A stretch of 49,372 nt of DNA from Rhizobium sp. Q54 (GCA_945907245.1 CAMDTB010000021.1:1-49372); one strand, 5' to 3'; positions 1 through 8,896 are shown, counted from the first letter of the stretch. Notes: generated by a model not told the origin, from the sequence alone. Program-made: numbers and translations.

Positions 1-2130
1 CGCCGCAACGCCACCCCGTCAAAATCATCCCGCAAGCCGATCGCTGATCCCATGGTCACGCCCTCCAAATGCAGGACGCCATTGATTCAGACTTTCGTCA
101 GTTTGGGAATCCCTGACGCGAGTCAGCCTCACCGCAGGTTGGTATAACAGCAACCTTTCGCCGTAATACAAGCCGTTAACCTGACGCTCGAAGACGTTGC
201 CCTGATACGAAACGCCCAACCGTAATGTCGCGCCGTGCAGGTACTCGAAGGCTGGTATCAGAGTGAAACCCATGGCAAGGCTCGTCTTCGCCGCCCGCGC
301 CAGGCGATTGCCTGAGACATCGGGCACCAGCTGGCGTGGGTTGACCCAGCTGGGCCGAATAGTACAGAAACTCGACGCGATGCTGCTCTGGGACAGCCCG
401 CAGAACGCATTGCTGCCTGGGTCCTCGCTGCCTGGCTTGAACCTCGGGTTGGCGTAGCTGAGGGCGAAATCCAGGCCGATCCATTCGGTTGGCCTTATTT
501 CGCCCGCAAACTCGACTCCCCAGGTCCTGACACCTCTCGTATTGCGCTGGATCAGCGCGGCAATGCCAGGCGTGGCCGTCAGGCCGATGATCTGTGTGCC
601 ACGCCAATCGATATGGTAGGCGGTCACCTGAGCGGAACGCAGCCAACCGTCCCCTGCATATTTCACGCCCAGTTCACCGGTCCAGTTCGATTCAGGCGCG
701 TAAGTCTGCTCCTCGGGAAGCAAGCTGGGCTGGGCGTTGATGCCACCGGAACGCGATCCCCGCGCGTAGGAACCATAGAGCAGCATGGCTTCCGTTGGAC
801 GATATTCGAGGCCGACCCGTCCGGTTAGGTCGAAGAAACTGCGCGCCCCCATGCTCCTGCCGAAACTCGCAGTGAAATTCGCTTTTCGGCTGTCCAGCCC
901 AAGCCGTTCCCAGTTCGCCCGGAATTCGCCGCGCAGTCGCAATTGCTCGCTGAGGCCGCTTTCCAGGGTGGCGAACGCTGCCATCGTTCTGCGGTGCTCG
1001 ATAGAGTCACTCTGTACCACCTGAGCCGAGTTCGGGCCGTCCTCGATGGCTGAGTTCATCGCGGCAAGGCTGCCGACCCGTAGCGGCTCGACCAGGTTCA
1101 GCGACGTGAATCGCTCGTTTGCAGCAAGTTCGCCGCGTTCGGCTCCGTAGGCGAATTGGAACCGCGACCGTGTCCGATAGACCGCTGCTCCAAGCTGCCA
1201 ATCCACGCTGTGCTCGCCCACGCTCAGCAGACGGAGTTCCTGTGCATATTCGGAAGCAACCAACCGGCGTTGCTGGACAGTGTTGGACCGCTGCAGGCGG
1301 TTGACGGGCTTACCGAGGTCTAGGGGCGCGGCGCAGTTGAAGCCGACGGTGCAGACGCCGAAGAGTTCGCCTTCCGGGCCACCGTCGAAATCCCTGTAGG
1401 TGGCGGCCGTCGCGGAATAATAGCTCGTGTCCGACAGTATTTCGACGTCGCCGAGATCGAGCGCAAGATGAAGACCGACCTGGCCAGTCCTTGTGCGACT
1501 GTCCGGAAGGTCTGGCGACAACGAGACACGGGACGGCAGCGGGGCGTCCCCACAGAAGTAGCTCCAGGTCCCCGACTTCGGGTCGTGTCCACCGCAATTG
1601 AAGCTGCGGTAGTCCAGGCCATAGAATGGCGGCTGGTTGGTGCGGTTTTCTCCATAGCGAACTGAAAGGCTGGCCGACAGCGGTCCCGCGGCGTCCCGCG
1701 TCGCAAGGGTGCCGGCGAATGCCCATCCGCGCGTGTTGCCGACATGCTGGCCGGGCGACGCCGCGTTCTCCCATGTCCCATTGGCGGATTGCCAACTCGC
1801 TGCGACGCGCGCCTTGAGGCTGCCGCTGATGGGGCCTGAAAAAGCAGACCTGAACCCGTACAGATCATCCGTGCCCGCGTCGGCCCAGCCATAATAGGAC
1901 AGCGTTTCCGTCGGCTTGGCCGCGATGTAGTGGATGAGACCAGCGAAGGTGCTGTGACCGAACAGCGCGCTTTGAGGACCTTTCACCACCTCGATGCGCT
2001 CAATGTCGAGCATCGCAACGTCGATCGCATCGCGGTTTGCCTGGTAGACACCATCAATGAACATGCCAACGCTGTCGCCTGCAATGCTGGGCTGATTCTG
2101 ACCGCGGAGCGCGCTGCGCGAGCGGCGCTG
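1..2130 (-). pseudogene. TonB-dependent receptor, broken at both ends
   Basis: The longest open stretch (2064 to 25) starts inside a TonB-receptor plug domain at MFIDGVYQANRD, followed by the typical IERIEVVKGPQSALFG and a long beta-barrel. Family members carry about 100 residues before this point (signal peptide, TonB box, first half of the plug). Reading further upstream in frame gives SALRGQNQPSIAGDSVG, clearly plug sequence, up to about 2130. There a TAG appears, and the plausible continuation (AGGSSAARA) lies in another frame. At the 3' end the frame drifts near 80-93 and stops at 25-27, while another frame reads GVLHLEGVTMGSAIGLRDDF, which looks like the true C-terminal strands, and runs off the window. 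So there is an N-terminal truncation with a frameshift and a second frameshift near the C terminus. Non-functional unless these are sequencing errors. Confidence 0.8.
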
Positions 2131-2199
2131 CTACCGCCGGCGAGTTACACCACGTCAAGGGACACGACCGATTTTCTACGTTTATTGCGATCTTGGGAC

Positions 2200-2255
2200 C
2201 TATACCTTTTCACCCGATCTCGGCAGGCGATGTGGTGAGAGAAGCCAAGGTATAG
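2200..2255. repeat. 9-bp perfect inverted repeat at the receptor remnant/umuC junction
   Basis: CTATACCTT (2200-2208) is matched by AAGGTATAG (2247-2255). Inside lie TCACC (2210-2214) and GGTGA (2234-2238), so a bulged hairpin is possible. It sits between the truncated receptor and the end of umuC. It could be a weak terminator for umuC, although there is no T-run, or a recombination end. The role is not known. Confidence 0.4.
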
Positions 2256-2260
2256 CCGCC

Positions 2261-3532
2261 TCACCCCGTCTTCGCTGAGGGGATATCCCCCCAACGTGTA
2301 GTAAAACTGGGCGACAGGTTCTCCCGGCGCATGTGCCACTCACCGTCCTTCTGGGCCAAGCCAAGCCGTGCCGTGCCGCGGCCATAACGAGCATTGATCT
2401 GGTCCATCGCCTTCATGAGCCCGTCATCTGGGACGTGGATCACATCGAACAACGAGACTGGTGCATGGCCGGGCGGCCCGAGATCCAGCAGCAGCACTCC
2501 GGCTTTCCGCCAGCCATAACCATCTCGCCAGATGCGCTCGAATATCCTCATCACCGTGGCGCCGATTTCCCGGGTGTCGGCCGTCGGCCGATGGAATGTT
2601 GCCGAGCCTGAGACCGACTTCTGCGGTGCATCCTGTGCGAACGGGTCGGTCCGGATGAAGAGCTGCGCAGCGCCTGCAACCTGGCCGGAGCAGCGTACCT
2701 TTTCAGCCGCGCGTTCGGCGAAGCTCATGACGGCATCATGGACTTGGCCCTTATCGAAAATCGCCTTGCCGAATGTGCGCGAGCAGCAGGTCGTCTGCTT
2801 GGGCGGCGGCTGGTCCTCGAGCGCATGGCAGACCAGCCCACGCAGCTCATGGACCGTGCGCAGGCCCACAACGCCCATGCGCTGCCGAACCCAGCCATCG
2901 GGCGCATTGGCAAAATCATGGGCCGTGTGAATGCCGCGCTCCTCGAGCATGACGGTCCAGCGCCGACCTACGCCCCAGACATCGCAGACCGGCGTCTTGC
3001 GCAGTGCCGCGTCGATCCACTGTGGGTGCTGGACTAGGTCGAGGACACCCCCCGCCTTCGCCGATTTCTTGGCCAGGCGGTTGGCTAGCTTGGACAGGGT
3101 CTTGGTGGGGCCCACGCCGACGGATACCGGGATTCCAGTCCATTGCAGGGTATGCTCCCGCAGATCCCGGCACCAGTCGGTGAGATCCGGAACACCCAGC
3201 CGATCGAGATCGAGGAAGCATTCATCGATGCTGTAGACTTCGTGGGCGGGCGCGCTCGAACCCAGCACGCTCATCACCCGGTCAGAAATGTCTCCGTAGA
3301 GTGCGTAGTTGGATGAGCACACGGCGATGTCATGCTCCTCGACCAGCTTGCGAATCTTGAACATCGGCGCGCCCATGCCGACGCCCAGTGCCTTGGCCTC
3401 GTTCGATCGGGCGATAACGCAGCCATCGTTGTTGGACAGGACCACCACAGGCCGTCCCCGCAGGCGGGGCTGGAACAGCCGCTCACAGGACGCGTAGAAG
3501 TTGTTGCAGTCGACCAGCGCGAATGTGGCCAT
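2261..3532 (-). CDS. umuC: Y-family translesion DNA polymerase subunit UmuC
   Basis: A 423-residue UmuC, the catalytic subunit of an error-prone SOS polymerase that, in the family, works with processed UmuD. The N terminus reads VDCNNFYASCERLF, the first metal-binding Asp region of the Y family. YSIDECFLDLD near residue 100 supplies the catalytic Asp-Glu pair. Helix-hairpin-helix and little-finger regions follow, and VSLFD near residue 370 resembles a beta-clamp binding motif. The length matches E. coli UmuC (422). The ATG overlaps the umuD stop as TGATG, so the pair is translationally coupled. Transcription should come from the LexA-boxed promoter upstream of umuD. Plasmid and ICE homologues are common, which fits the mobile-looking surroundings. 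Confidence 0.95.
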   Translation of the reverse strand: MATFALVDCNNFYASCERLFQPRLRGRPVVVLSNNDGCVIARSNEAKALGVGMGAPMFKIRKLVEEHDIAVCSSNYALYGDISDRVMSVLGSSAPAHEVYSIDECFLDLDRLGVPDLTDWCRDLREHTLQWTGIPVSVGVGPTKTLSKLANRLAKKSAKAGGVLDLVQHPQWIDAALRKTPVCDVWGVGRRWTVMLEERGIHTAHDFANAPDGWVRQRMGVVGLRTVHELRGLVCHALEDQPPPKQTTCCSRTFGKAIFDKGQVHDAVMSFAERAAEKVRCSGQVAGAAQLFIRTDPFAQDAPQKSVSGSATFHRPTADTREIGATVMRIFERIWRDGYGWRKAGVLLLDLGPPGHAPVSLFDVIHVPDDGLMKAMDQINARYGRGTARLGLAQKDGEWHMRRENLSPSFTTRWGDIPSAKTG

Positions 3533-3951
3533 CAGCGGCCACAGTGGCGTCGGATACTATGGGTTACGACGCCCCAGACCTCGCAGTCGCCTTCGCCCAT
3601 CGGCAGTGTGGGATAATCGTTGTTCTCGGCCGCCAGATGCCATTGCCCACCCACCTTCTTGAGCCGTTTGACGGTGAGGTCGCCCTGCAGAACGGCAATG
3701 ACGATATCATCGGGCTGCGGGGTGACGCCGCGGTCGATGATCAGCAAGTCCCCGTCGAAGATCCCCGCGCCACGCATAGATTCCCCAGACGCTCGCACGA
3801 AGAACGTCGCGGCTGGACGCCTTACCAGGTGCTCATTGAGGTCGAGCTTGCCCTCGATGTGGTCATCCGCCGGGCTTGGAAACCCAGCCGGCACCTGGGC
3901 GGTGAACAGAGGGAGTTCGAGTTTTAGCGGGAAATCGGCAAGACGCAGCAC
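3532..3951 (-). CDS. umuD: UmuD, S24-family autoproteolytic SOS mutagenesis protein
   Basis: LexA/UmuD-type S24 peptidase. Residues below assume a GTG start at 3951, giving 139 residues, the exact length of E. coli UmuD. The cleavage region is PAGFPSP with an Ala-Gly bond where E. coli has Cys-Gly. The nucleophile is Ser58 in ASGESM and the general base Lys95 in LTVKRL, 37 residues apart as in E. coli (60 and 97). An ATG at 3993 would add 14 residues, but it lies within or beside the LexA box (3977-3991), so a transcript long enough to use it would have to start upstream of the operator. The GTG is therefore preferred. A leaderless transcript using an ATG cannot be excluded. Its stop overlaps the umuC start. 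Confidence 0.88.
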   Translation of the reverse strand: MLRLADFPLKLELPLFTAQVPAGFPSPADDHIEGKLDLNEHLVRRPAATFFVRASGESMRGAGIFDGDLLIIDRGVTPQPDDIVIAVLQGDLTVKRLKKVGGQWHLAAENNDYPTLPMGEGDCEVWGVVTHSIRRHCGR

Positions 3952-3976
3952 GGGGGTGGGTTCCAAACTATAATTA

Positions 3977-3991
3977 GAACACACCATGAAC
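3977..3991 (-). promoter_or_regulatory. LexA (SOS) operator of umuDC
   Basis: On the minus strand the sequence is GTTC-ATGGTGT-GTTC, an exact match to the alphaproteobacterial LexA consensus GTTC-N7-GTTC. A -35-like TTGACG lies upstream at 4012-4007, so the operator falls where a -10 and transcript start would be. It is 25 bp upstream of the preferred umuD GTG. Confidence 0.85.
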
Positions 3992-4105
3992 ATTGTGACC
4001 GCGATTCGTCAATTGAAACCGATTGGCCGCCAAACGTGATTGGTGGATACGTCGGTTGTATATCGAGGCGCATTGCGCTGCCGGCCACGGCTGACAGCCT
4101 CGTTT

Positions 4106-6280
4106 TTACCGCGCCATCCACTCATCAAGCTTTGACCAGCGGCGGCGCCCCGCCTCATTTTTCACGGCTATCGCGATTGCTTTGCGTTGCCCCACCAGAA
4201 TGACCAACTTCTTCCCCCGGGTGAGGCCGGTGTAGAGCAGGTTACGCTGCAACATGGCGTAGTGCTGGGTCATCACCGGGATCACGACTGCCGGGTATTC
4301 TGACCCCTGGCTCTTGTGAATCGTGGCGGCGTAGGCCGGGACGAGCGTGTCGAGTTCCCCGAACAGGTAGCTGACCTCGCGGCCGTCGAAGTCGACGGTC
4401 AGTTCGCCTTCGACGGTATCCACCGCCTGAATGTAGCCGATGTCGCCGTTGAACACGTCCTTGTCGTAGTCGTTCTCGATCTGCATCACCTTGTCGCCGG
4501 GCGCGAAGGTCCAGCCAAAACGTTCTACCTTGGCCGCCGGGTTCGGGTTCAAAGCGGCCTGAAGCTCGATATTCAGGGACCGCGCACCAACGCCGCCGCG
4601 GTTCATCGGGCACAGCACCTGAATGTCGCGGATCGGATCAAGTCCAAACTTGCGCGGAATATGCTTACCGACCAGATTGATTATCTTTGGCACAGCATCT
4701 TCGGGATCGTCTGCGGGTATGAAGTAGAAGTCCGTTTCGCCCTCGGCCTTGCCCAGACCGGGAATTCGTCCCTGATTGATCATGTGTGCGGTGGTGATAA
4801 TCCGGCTTCGCGCGGCTTGCCTGAACACTTCGGTCAGCCGTACAACCGGCACGGTTCCAGAGCCAATGATGTCGGCCAACACCTGGCCTGGCCCGACTGA
4901 TGGGAGCTGGTCGATGTCGCCAACGATCAGCAGCGCGGCGGTGTCAGGTATCGCATTGACCAGCGACTGCATCAGCATGACGTCGACCATCGAGCTTTCG
5001 TCGACCACAAGCAGATCACATTCGAGCGGGTTTTCCTCGTCCCGCTTGAACCCAAACGCCTTGGGGTCAAATTCCAGCAGGCGGTGTATCGTCTTGGCCT
5101 CCATTCCGGTGGCTTCGGCCATCCGCTTGGCGGCTCGGCCTGTGGGCGCACACAGGAGCAACTGAACCCCCTTGGCGGCGAGGATCCGCAGGATGGCATT
5201 GACGATCGTCGTCTTGCCCACACCCGGCCCGCCAGTGATCACCGTCATCTTGGACCGCAGAGCAAGAGCGATGGCCTCCCGCTGACTGGGGGCAAGCGTC
5301 AGCGCCGTGCGCTTTTCAATCCACGGCAGGGCTTTGGCAGGATCTATCGCGGGCCACGGCAAAGCTCCTGTCAGTAGGGTTTTCAGCCGCTCTGCGATCT
5401 TTTTCTCGGCATGATAAAGGCCGCCGAGGAAGATGCATTCCCTCTCGCCCACTGTATCCGCAATCACCGTACCGCCCACCAATTCCAATTCCAGCGCGGT
5501 GGTGATTAAGGCACGATCGACTTCCAGAAGCTTTTCAGCGAGGTCTTTCAATTCGGCGACAGGCAGGCCGCAATGCCCCTGGCCCATGGCCTCTGTGAGC
5601 GCATAGGAAATCCCGGCGCAGAGCCGCACCATGGCGGTTTTCTCAATGCCCAGCTTCTCAGCGATGGTGTCAGCCGTTCGAAAGCCGATGCCGCGGATAT
5701 CACGCGCCAGCCGGTAAGGGTTGTCGCTCATGATCTGAACGGCATCCACCCCATAGGTCTTGAATATCCGCACGGCGCGGGCCGTGCCGACGGTATGGCT
5801 GTGCAGGAACACCATGATTTCGCGGATCACCTTCTGATCCGCCCAGGCAGAAGTGATTTGCGCCGCGCGCATGGGACCGATACCCGTCACTTCCCTGAGC
5901 CGCTCGGGATTGGCCTCAATGACGTCGAACACGTCCTTGCCGAACATCTGGACGAGCCGCTTGGCGTAGGTCGGGCCAATCCCGCGGATCATGCCCGACC
6001 CGAGATATTTCTCGATGCCCTCGACCGAGGAAGGCTCGGATGTCTTCAGGAACCGCGCCTTGAACTGCAGGCCATGATTGCGGTCATTGGTCCACTCGCC
6101 GGTGGCGGTGATCCACTCACCGGCCGAAATCATCGCAGCATGACCAATCGTCGTCACTAGGTCGCGGTGGCCACGCGCCTTCACCCGCAAGACGCAGAAG
6201 CCACTTTCCTCGCTGTGAAAGGTGACCCGTTCCACATTGCCGACAAGAACTTCAGAGGGTGATTGCGCAGGCTGGTTCAT
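4106..6280 (-). CDS. recD2: RecD2-type SF1B DNA helicase
   Basis: A 724-residue RecD2/TraA-like 5'-3' helicase of the kind found without RecBC. An N-terminal OB-like region (residues 10-70) is followed by helix-hairpin-helix repeats (IRGIGPTYAKRL, VTGIGPMRAAQI, IRGIGFRTADTI, about residues 95-205). The motor has Walker A GGPGVGKTT near residue 350, a Walker B-like LLVVDESSM, the SF1 motif ATIHKSQGSEYP and a C-terminal YTGLTRGKKLVIL. The length is typical. The start overlaps the preceding gene's stop by 4 nt (ATGA), so it is coupled to the 145-residue protein upstream. In the family it acts in repair and replication-fork processing. A plasmid or ICE origin is plausible from the neighbours. Confidence 0.92.
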   Translation of the reverse strand: MNQPAQSPSEVLVGNVERVTFHSEESGFCVLRVKARGHRDLVTTIGHAAMISAGEWITATGEWTNDRNHGLQFKARFLKTSEPSSVEGIEKYLGSGMIRGIGPTYAKRLVQMFGKDVFDVIEANPERLREVTGIGPMRAAQITSAWADQKVIREIMVFLHSHTVGTARAVRIFKTYGVDAVQIMSDNPYRLARDIRGIGFRTADTIAEKLGIEKTAMVRLCAGISYALTEAMGQGHCGLPVAELKDLAEKLLEVDRALITTALELELVGGTVIADTVGERECIFLGGLYHAEKKIAERLKTLLTGALPWPAIDPAKALPWIEKRTALTLAPSQREAIALALRSKMTVITGGPGVGKTTIVNAILRILAAKGVQLLLCAPTGRAAKRMAEATGMEAKTIHRLLEFDPKAFGFKRDEENPLECDLLVVDESSMVDVMLMQSLVNAIPDTAALLIVGDIDQLPSVGPGQVLADIIGSGTVPVVRLTEVFRQAARSRIITTAHMINQGRIPGLGKAEGETDFYFIPADDPEDAVPKIINLVGKHIPRKFGLDPIRDIQVLCPMNRGGVGARSLNIELQAALNPNPAAKVERFGWTFAPGDKVMQIENDYDKDVFNGDIGYIQAVDTVEGELTVDFDGREVSYLFGELDTLVPAYAATIHKSQGSEYPAVVIPVMTQHYAMLQRNLLYTGLTRGKKLVILVGQRKAIAIAVKNEAGRRRWSKLDEWMAR

Positions 6281-6714
6281 CGCAGGCGCCTGGGCTCCTC
6301 TACTTCCTCTGCATCCTCGGTCGAAGCATGCACCTCTTCACGAATGATCTTCTCGGTGATCTCGAGCAGGTGCGCGGTCAGCGCGTCGCTCAATTCCTCA
6401 AATTCAGGCCAGAGCATCGTCTTCACGAAGCCCGCCGGGGCTTTGATGATGACTGTCTGACGGTGCATACGGGGGTAGCGGAATGGCCGGACCCCATATC
6501 TGCGGCACAGGGCGATGAAGAGCTGGCGCGACCATGGGTCCGGGATCGAGAACTTGAACTCCTCGGCCCCTTCGTTCTTTCTAGCCGTCTCGAACTGCCC
6601 ACGAATGCGTTCTGCTGCCGCCCCCGCGGCGGCCTTTTCACCCGCAGTTGTGGCGCCTGCATAAAGGGCTTCGATCTTGCGGAGTTTCTCGCGAAGGCGA
6701 TCTTCTGAGTTCAT
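6277..6714 (-). CDS. Small protein coupled to RecD2, possibly DUF2786-like
   Basis: A 145-residue protein with no function I can name. The N terminus (LREKLRKIEALYAGATTAGEKAAAG) is helical and resembles the start of DUF2786 proteins (KIxxLLxxAxxx...EAxxA), which is only a weak pattern match. The middle (about residues 55-100) is mixed and rich in aromatic and basic residues (PDPWSRQLFIALCRRYGVRPFRYPRMHRQTV). The C terminus is acidic (STEDAEEVEEP). It ends inside the recD2 start (ATGA overlap) and begins 6 nt after the UPF0149-like gene ends, so all three look like one operon. A RecD2 partner or substrate adaptor is an inference from coupling only. Confidence 0.7.
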   Translation of the reverse strand: MNSEDRLREKLRKIEALYAGATTAGEKAAAGAAAERIRGQFETARKNEGAEEFKFSIPDPWSRQLFIALCRRYGVRPFRYPRMHRQTVIIKAPAGFVKTMLWPEFEELSDALTAHLLEITEKIIREEVHASTEDAEEVEEPRRLR

Positions 6715-6720
6715 GGTGGA

Positions 6721-7371
6721 TCAGTGCAGTGTCGGGTTTTCGGTGGAGACACCTTCGAGCATCTGTCGCCGGGCGCGGGTGCACGAAAGGACTGCTTCAT
6801 GGATTTCTGTTTCCATAATCCGCGTCAGTCCGCGGACGTGCTTGAATGTGACCTCGAGATCGGTTCGGCTTTCCGCCTCTATGTCACGGGCAACGAGATC
6901 CTCGATGCCGGCCATCATCGCGCGCAATTCGCCAAGATGGCCGAGTGCCTGATGAGCCCGTTCGGGCAGATCGATCCTGTCCTGCCCATTGAACAATCCT
7001 TCGATAAAACCCTCCAGTTCCTGGCGGCGCACTTGCGCACAATAAACGAGGTTTTTCGGCGTGGGATCGAGGTTCAATCGCGTCAACCGGAACGGCTGGC
7101 TGCGCTTCTGATGCTTGGTGAGGTCATTCCACAAACCCTGCACAAGCACGCCGATCAGCTCGTTTGCTTCATCCATGCTGTCGAATGCCGGCAATTCTCC
7201 ACCCCAAAGGCCCTCAACAATCCGCATGGGTGAAGTGGTCAAATCTGGTGTCGCTATATTGCCGAGGAAAAGTGCGCGCACCTCGTGAAACGGTGTCGGA
7301 CAGCCATGCTTCTCAAGAAGAACGCGGATGGTCTTCTCATCGGGCGACTTTGGTTGGCTGCGATTCTTCAT
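6721..7371 (-). CDS. UPF0149 (YecA/YgfB)-like protein
   Basis: A 216-residue soluble, helical protein. Residues 25-85 follow the UPF0149 pattern: a hydrophobic loop-helix with PDLTTSPMRIVEGLWGG followed by PAFDSMDEANELIGVLVQGLWNDL, matching the family's ...P..WLP.L.GGE.PAFDS.EEA...L.LL...N... signature. There is no C-terminal SEC-type zinc motif. It heads the UPF0149-small protein-recD2 operon. Its function is unknown. The family call comes from pattern memory, not a search. Confidence 0.6.
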   Translation of the reverse strand: MKNRSQPKSPDEKTIRVLLEKHGCPTPFHEVRALFLGNIATPDLTTSPMRIVEGLWGGELPAFDSMDEANELIGVLVQGLWNDLTKHQKRSQPFRLTRLNLDPTPKNLVYCAQVRRQELEGFIEGLFNGQDRIDLPERAHQALGHLGELRAMMAGIEDLVARDIEAESRTDLEVTFKHVRGLTRIMETEIHEAVLSCTRARRQMLEGVSTENPTLH

Positions 7372-7409
7372 GGTCTGACGATAGCGCCGAGAGACAACGG
7401 GCGCGATGG

Positions 7410-7682
7410 CTACTGAAGTTTTGTCGCTTCGAAAACTGCAAACTCCTGCTCAGCCCATGACATATCAGCTGCTAATGCCAGATCCTTCACCGAGACCGTC
7501 GGCGGCACCCGTGCAATCAACAGCTTTTCCAGAACCACGGGAGCCAGATAGGCCAGTTTCAGCATGCGGCCGACATAGGCAGGCGTGACGTCTTCGGCTT
7601 CAGCGATGTCAGACATGGTGCCGACCGTGCCAGATTCCAGCTTTCGCCGCCAGCTCCACGCCCATATGCGAATGATAGTGCC
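7410..7682 (-). pseudogene. Remnant of a recombinase-associated DNA-binding protein (C-terminal HTH part)
   Basis: The frame is open from 7682 but has ATG only at 7616 (68 residues). The sequence RRKLESG, IAEAEDVTPAYVGRMLKLAYLAP and a terminal SWAEQE resemble the C-terminal helix-turn-helix of proteins linked to alphaproteobacterial site-specific recombinases (pattern ...IAxxEGVTxxYVxRxLrLAfLaP...WAeQ). The part before the HTH is only a stub, and a stop (7683-7685) precedes it, so this is a truncated remnant. It lies exactly between the repair-gene segment and the enoyl-CoA hydratase, and probably marks an integration border. ATG translation from 7616 remains possible. Confidence 0.6.
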
Positions 7683-7730
7683 TCAAGGTCCTGCCCTCGC
7701 CCACGCGCGACGGTCCCAGTCCGCCAATGC

Positions 7731-8576
7731 TCAGGTCAGCTTGCTCTTCATCTCTTCACGGAAGCTCTGGCGTTCCCCCGTCTTGCGCTGCATCTCGCTG
7801 CTGTGGGCGTGGGTTAGATGGTGCAGGGCGAAGACCGTATCCATGGTCTTGCGCTGCCCCATGTTGTTCTGTGCGGTGTTGACGGCCTGCTTGGTGAGCT
7901 TCAGCGCGAAGGCCGGTTTCTCTGCGATGCGGTTCGCCATGCTGAGGGCGAAATCCTGCAGCTCGGCACGAGGCACCACGTGATTGACCATGCCGAGGCG
8001 GTGCGCCTCATCCGCGCTCCACCAGTCGGCGGTGAACAGCAGCTCCTTAGCCTTGCGGATGCCCAGCTCGTAGGGATGGTTGAAATACTCGACGCCGCAG
8101 ACGCCCATGGCGACGACCGGGTCGACGAAGCTGGCGTCGTCGCTGGCAATGATGATATCGCACACCCAGGCGAGCATCAGGCCGCCAGCGATGCACTTGC
8201 CCTGCACCATGGCGATGGTCGGCTTGGGGAAGTCCCGCCAGCGGCGGCACATCTCGACGAACACTTCCTTCTCGAAGGAGTAGTGGTTGTGGATGTTCCA
8301 TTCGGACAGCAGGCCCCATGTGCCAACCAGCTCGAAGTCGCGCCCCGGCACCTTACCGCCGAAGCCGGACAGGTCGTGGCCCGAGGAGAAGTGCGGATCG
8401 GCGCCGCCCAGGATTACGACCTTCACGCTTTCGTCCCGTGCCGCGAGGTTGAAGCACTCGTTGAGGTCGTAGGTCATCTGGACGTTCTGCGCGTTCCGGA
8501 TCGCCGGGCGGTTCATCATGATCCGAGCGACACCCGGCGCGAAGATCTCATAGTTGGCGGTTTCAAATTCTTGCAT
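7731..8576 (-). CDS. Enoyl-CoA hydratase/isomerase family protein (crotonase fold)
   Basis: A 281-residue crotonase-fold protein. The oxyanion-hole region SSGHDLSGFGG lies near residue 70 and the second signature VQGKCIAGGLMLAWVCDIIIAS near 125. The two glutamates of classical hydratase are replaced (AGGLML and FVDPVV), so simple hydration is doubtful. Isomerase, hydrolase or another crotonase chemistry is as likely. I chose the ATG at 8576 because GGGGAG lies 8 nt upstream; an earlier in-frame start at 8618 adds 14 unlikely residues. It stands alone, with 320 bp of non-coding DNA upstream. Confidence 0.88.
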   Translation of the reverse strand: MQEFETANYEIFAPGVARIMMNRPAIRNAQNVQMTYDLNECFNLAARDESVKVVILGGADPHFSSGHDLSGFGGKVPGRDFELVGTWGLLSEWNIHNHYSFEKEVFVEMCRRWRDFPKPTIAMVQGKCIAGGLMLAWVCDIIIASDDASFVDPVVAMGVCGVEYFNHPYELGIRKAKELLFTADWWSADEAHRLGMVNHVVPRAELQDFALSMANRIAEKPAFALKLTKQAVNTAQNNMGQRKTMDTVFALHHLTHAHSSEMQRKTGERQSFREEMKSKLT

Positions 8577-8896
8577 AGCGCCATCTCCCCTCTCGTGCGG
8601 CCGCTTCTCAACCGACATTCTCCAGATGAAGCTGGATTTCTGTCAACAAGGTAGCCCCTATGGCCATCCCCGGCAATCTTAAGCACCTGCCTATTGCTTT
8701 CGGAGGGTTTAAATATTGAATTCAATTAGATAGATGTTCGGGTCTTTATTCTCACCGGCGCGCCATTATTTCAATGGCTTAAAGGTAATCCTCCAGTATC
8801 ACGCTTTTCGGTCGGTTTCCGAGCGTCGCCAGCCGCCGCGACGGGTCGGCGGCGCGGCCTGTCGCGTCTGCGGAAGGTCAGCCACCGGAGCTGGGA
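8577..8896. other. Gene-free stretch with a 12-bp palindrome and a GC hairpin
   Basis: No convincing ORF. It contains the hydratase ribosome site, a perfect palindrome ATTGAATTCAAT (8715-8726) in an AT-rich patch about 140 bp before the hydratase start, and a hairpin GCCGCCG/CGGCGGC (8832-8853, 8-nt loop) that could end the small gene at 8897 but has no T-run. The palindrome may be an operator; nothing identifies the regulator. Confidence 0.5.

Noticed and set aside
3969-3974. TATAAT on the plus strand near umuD
   Set aside because: It points away from umuD and there is no plus-strand gene after it.
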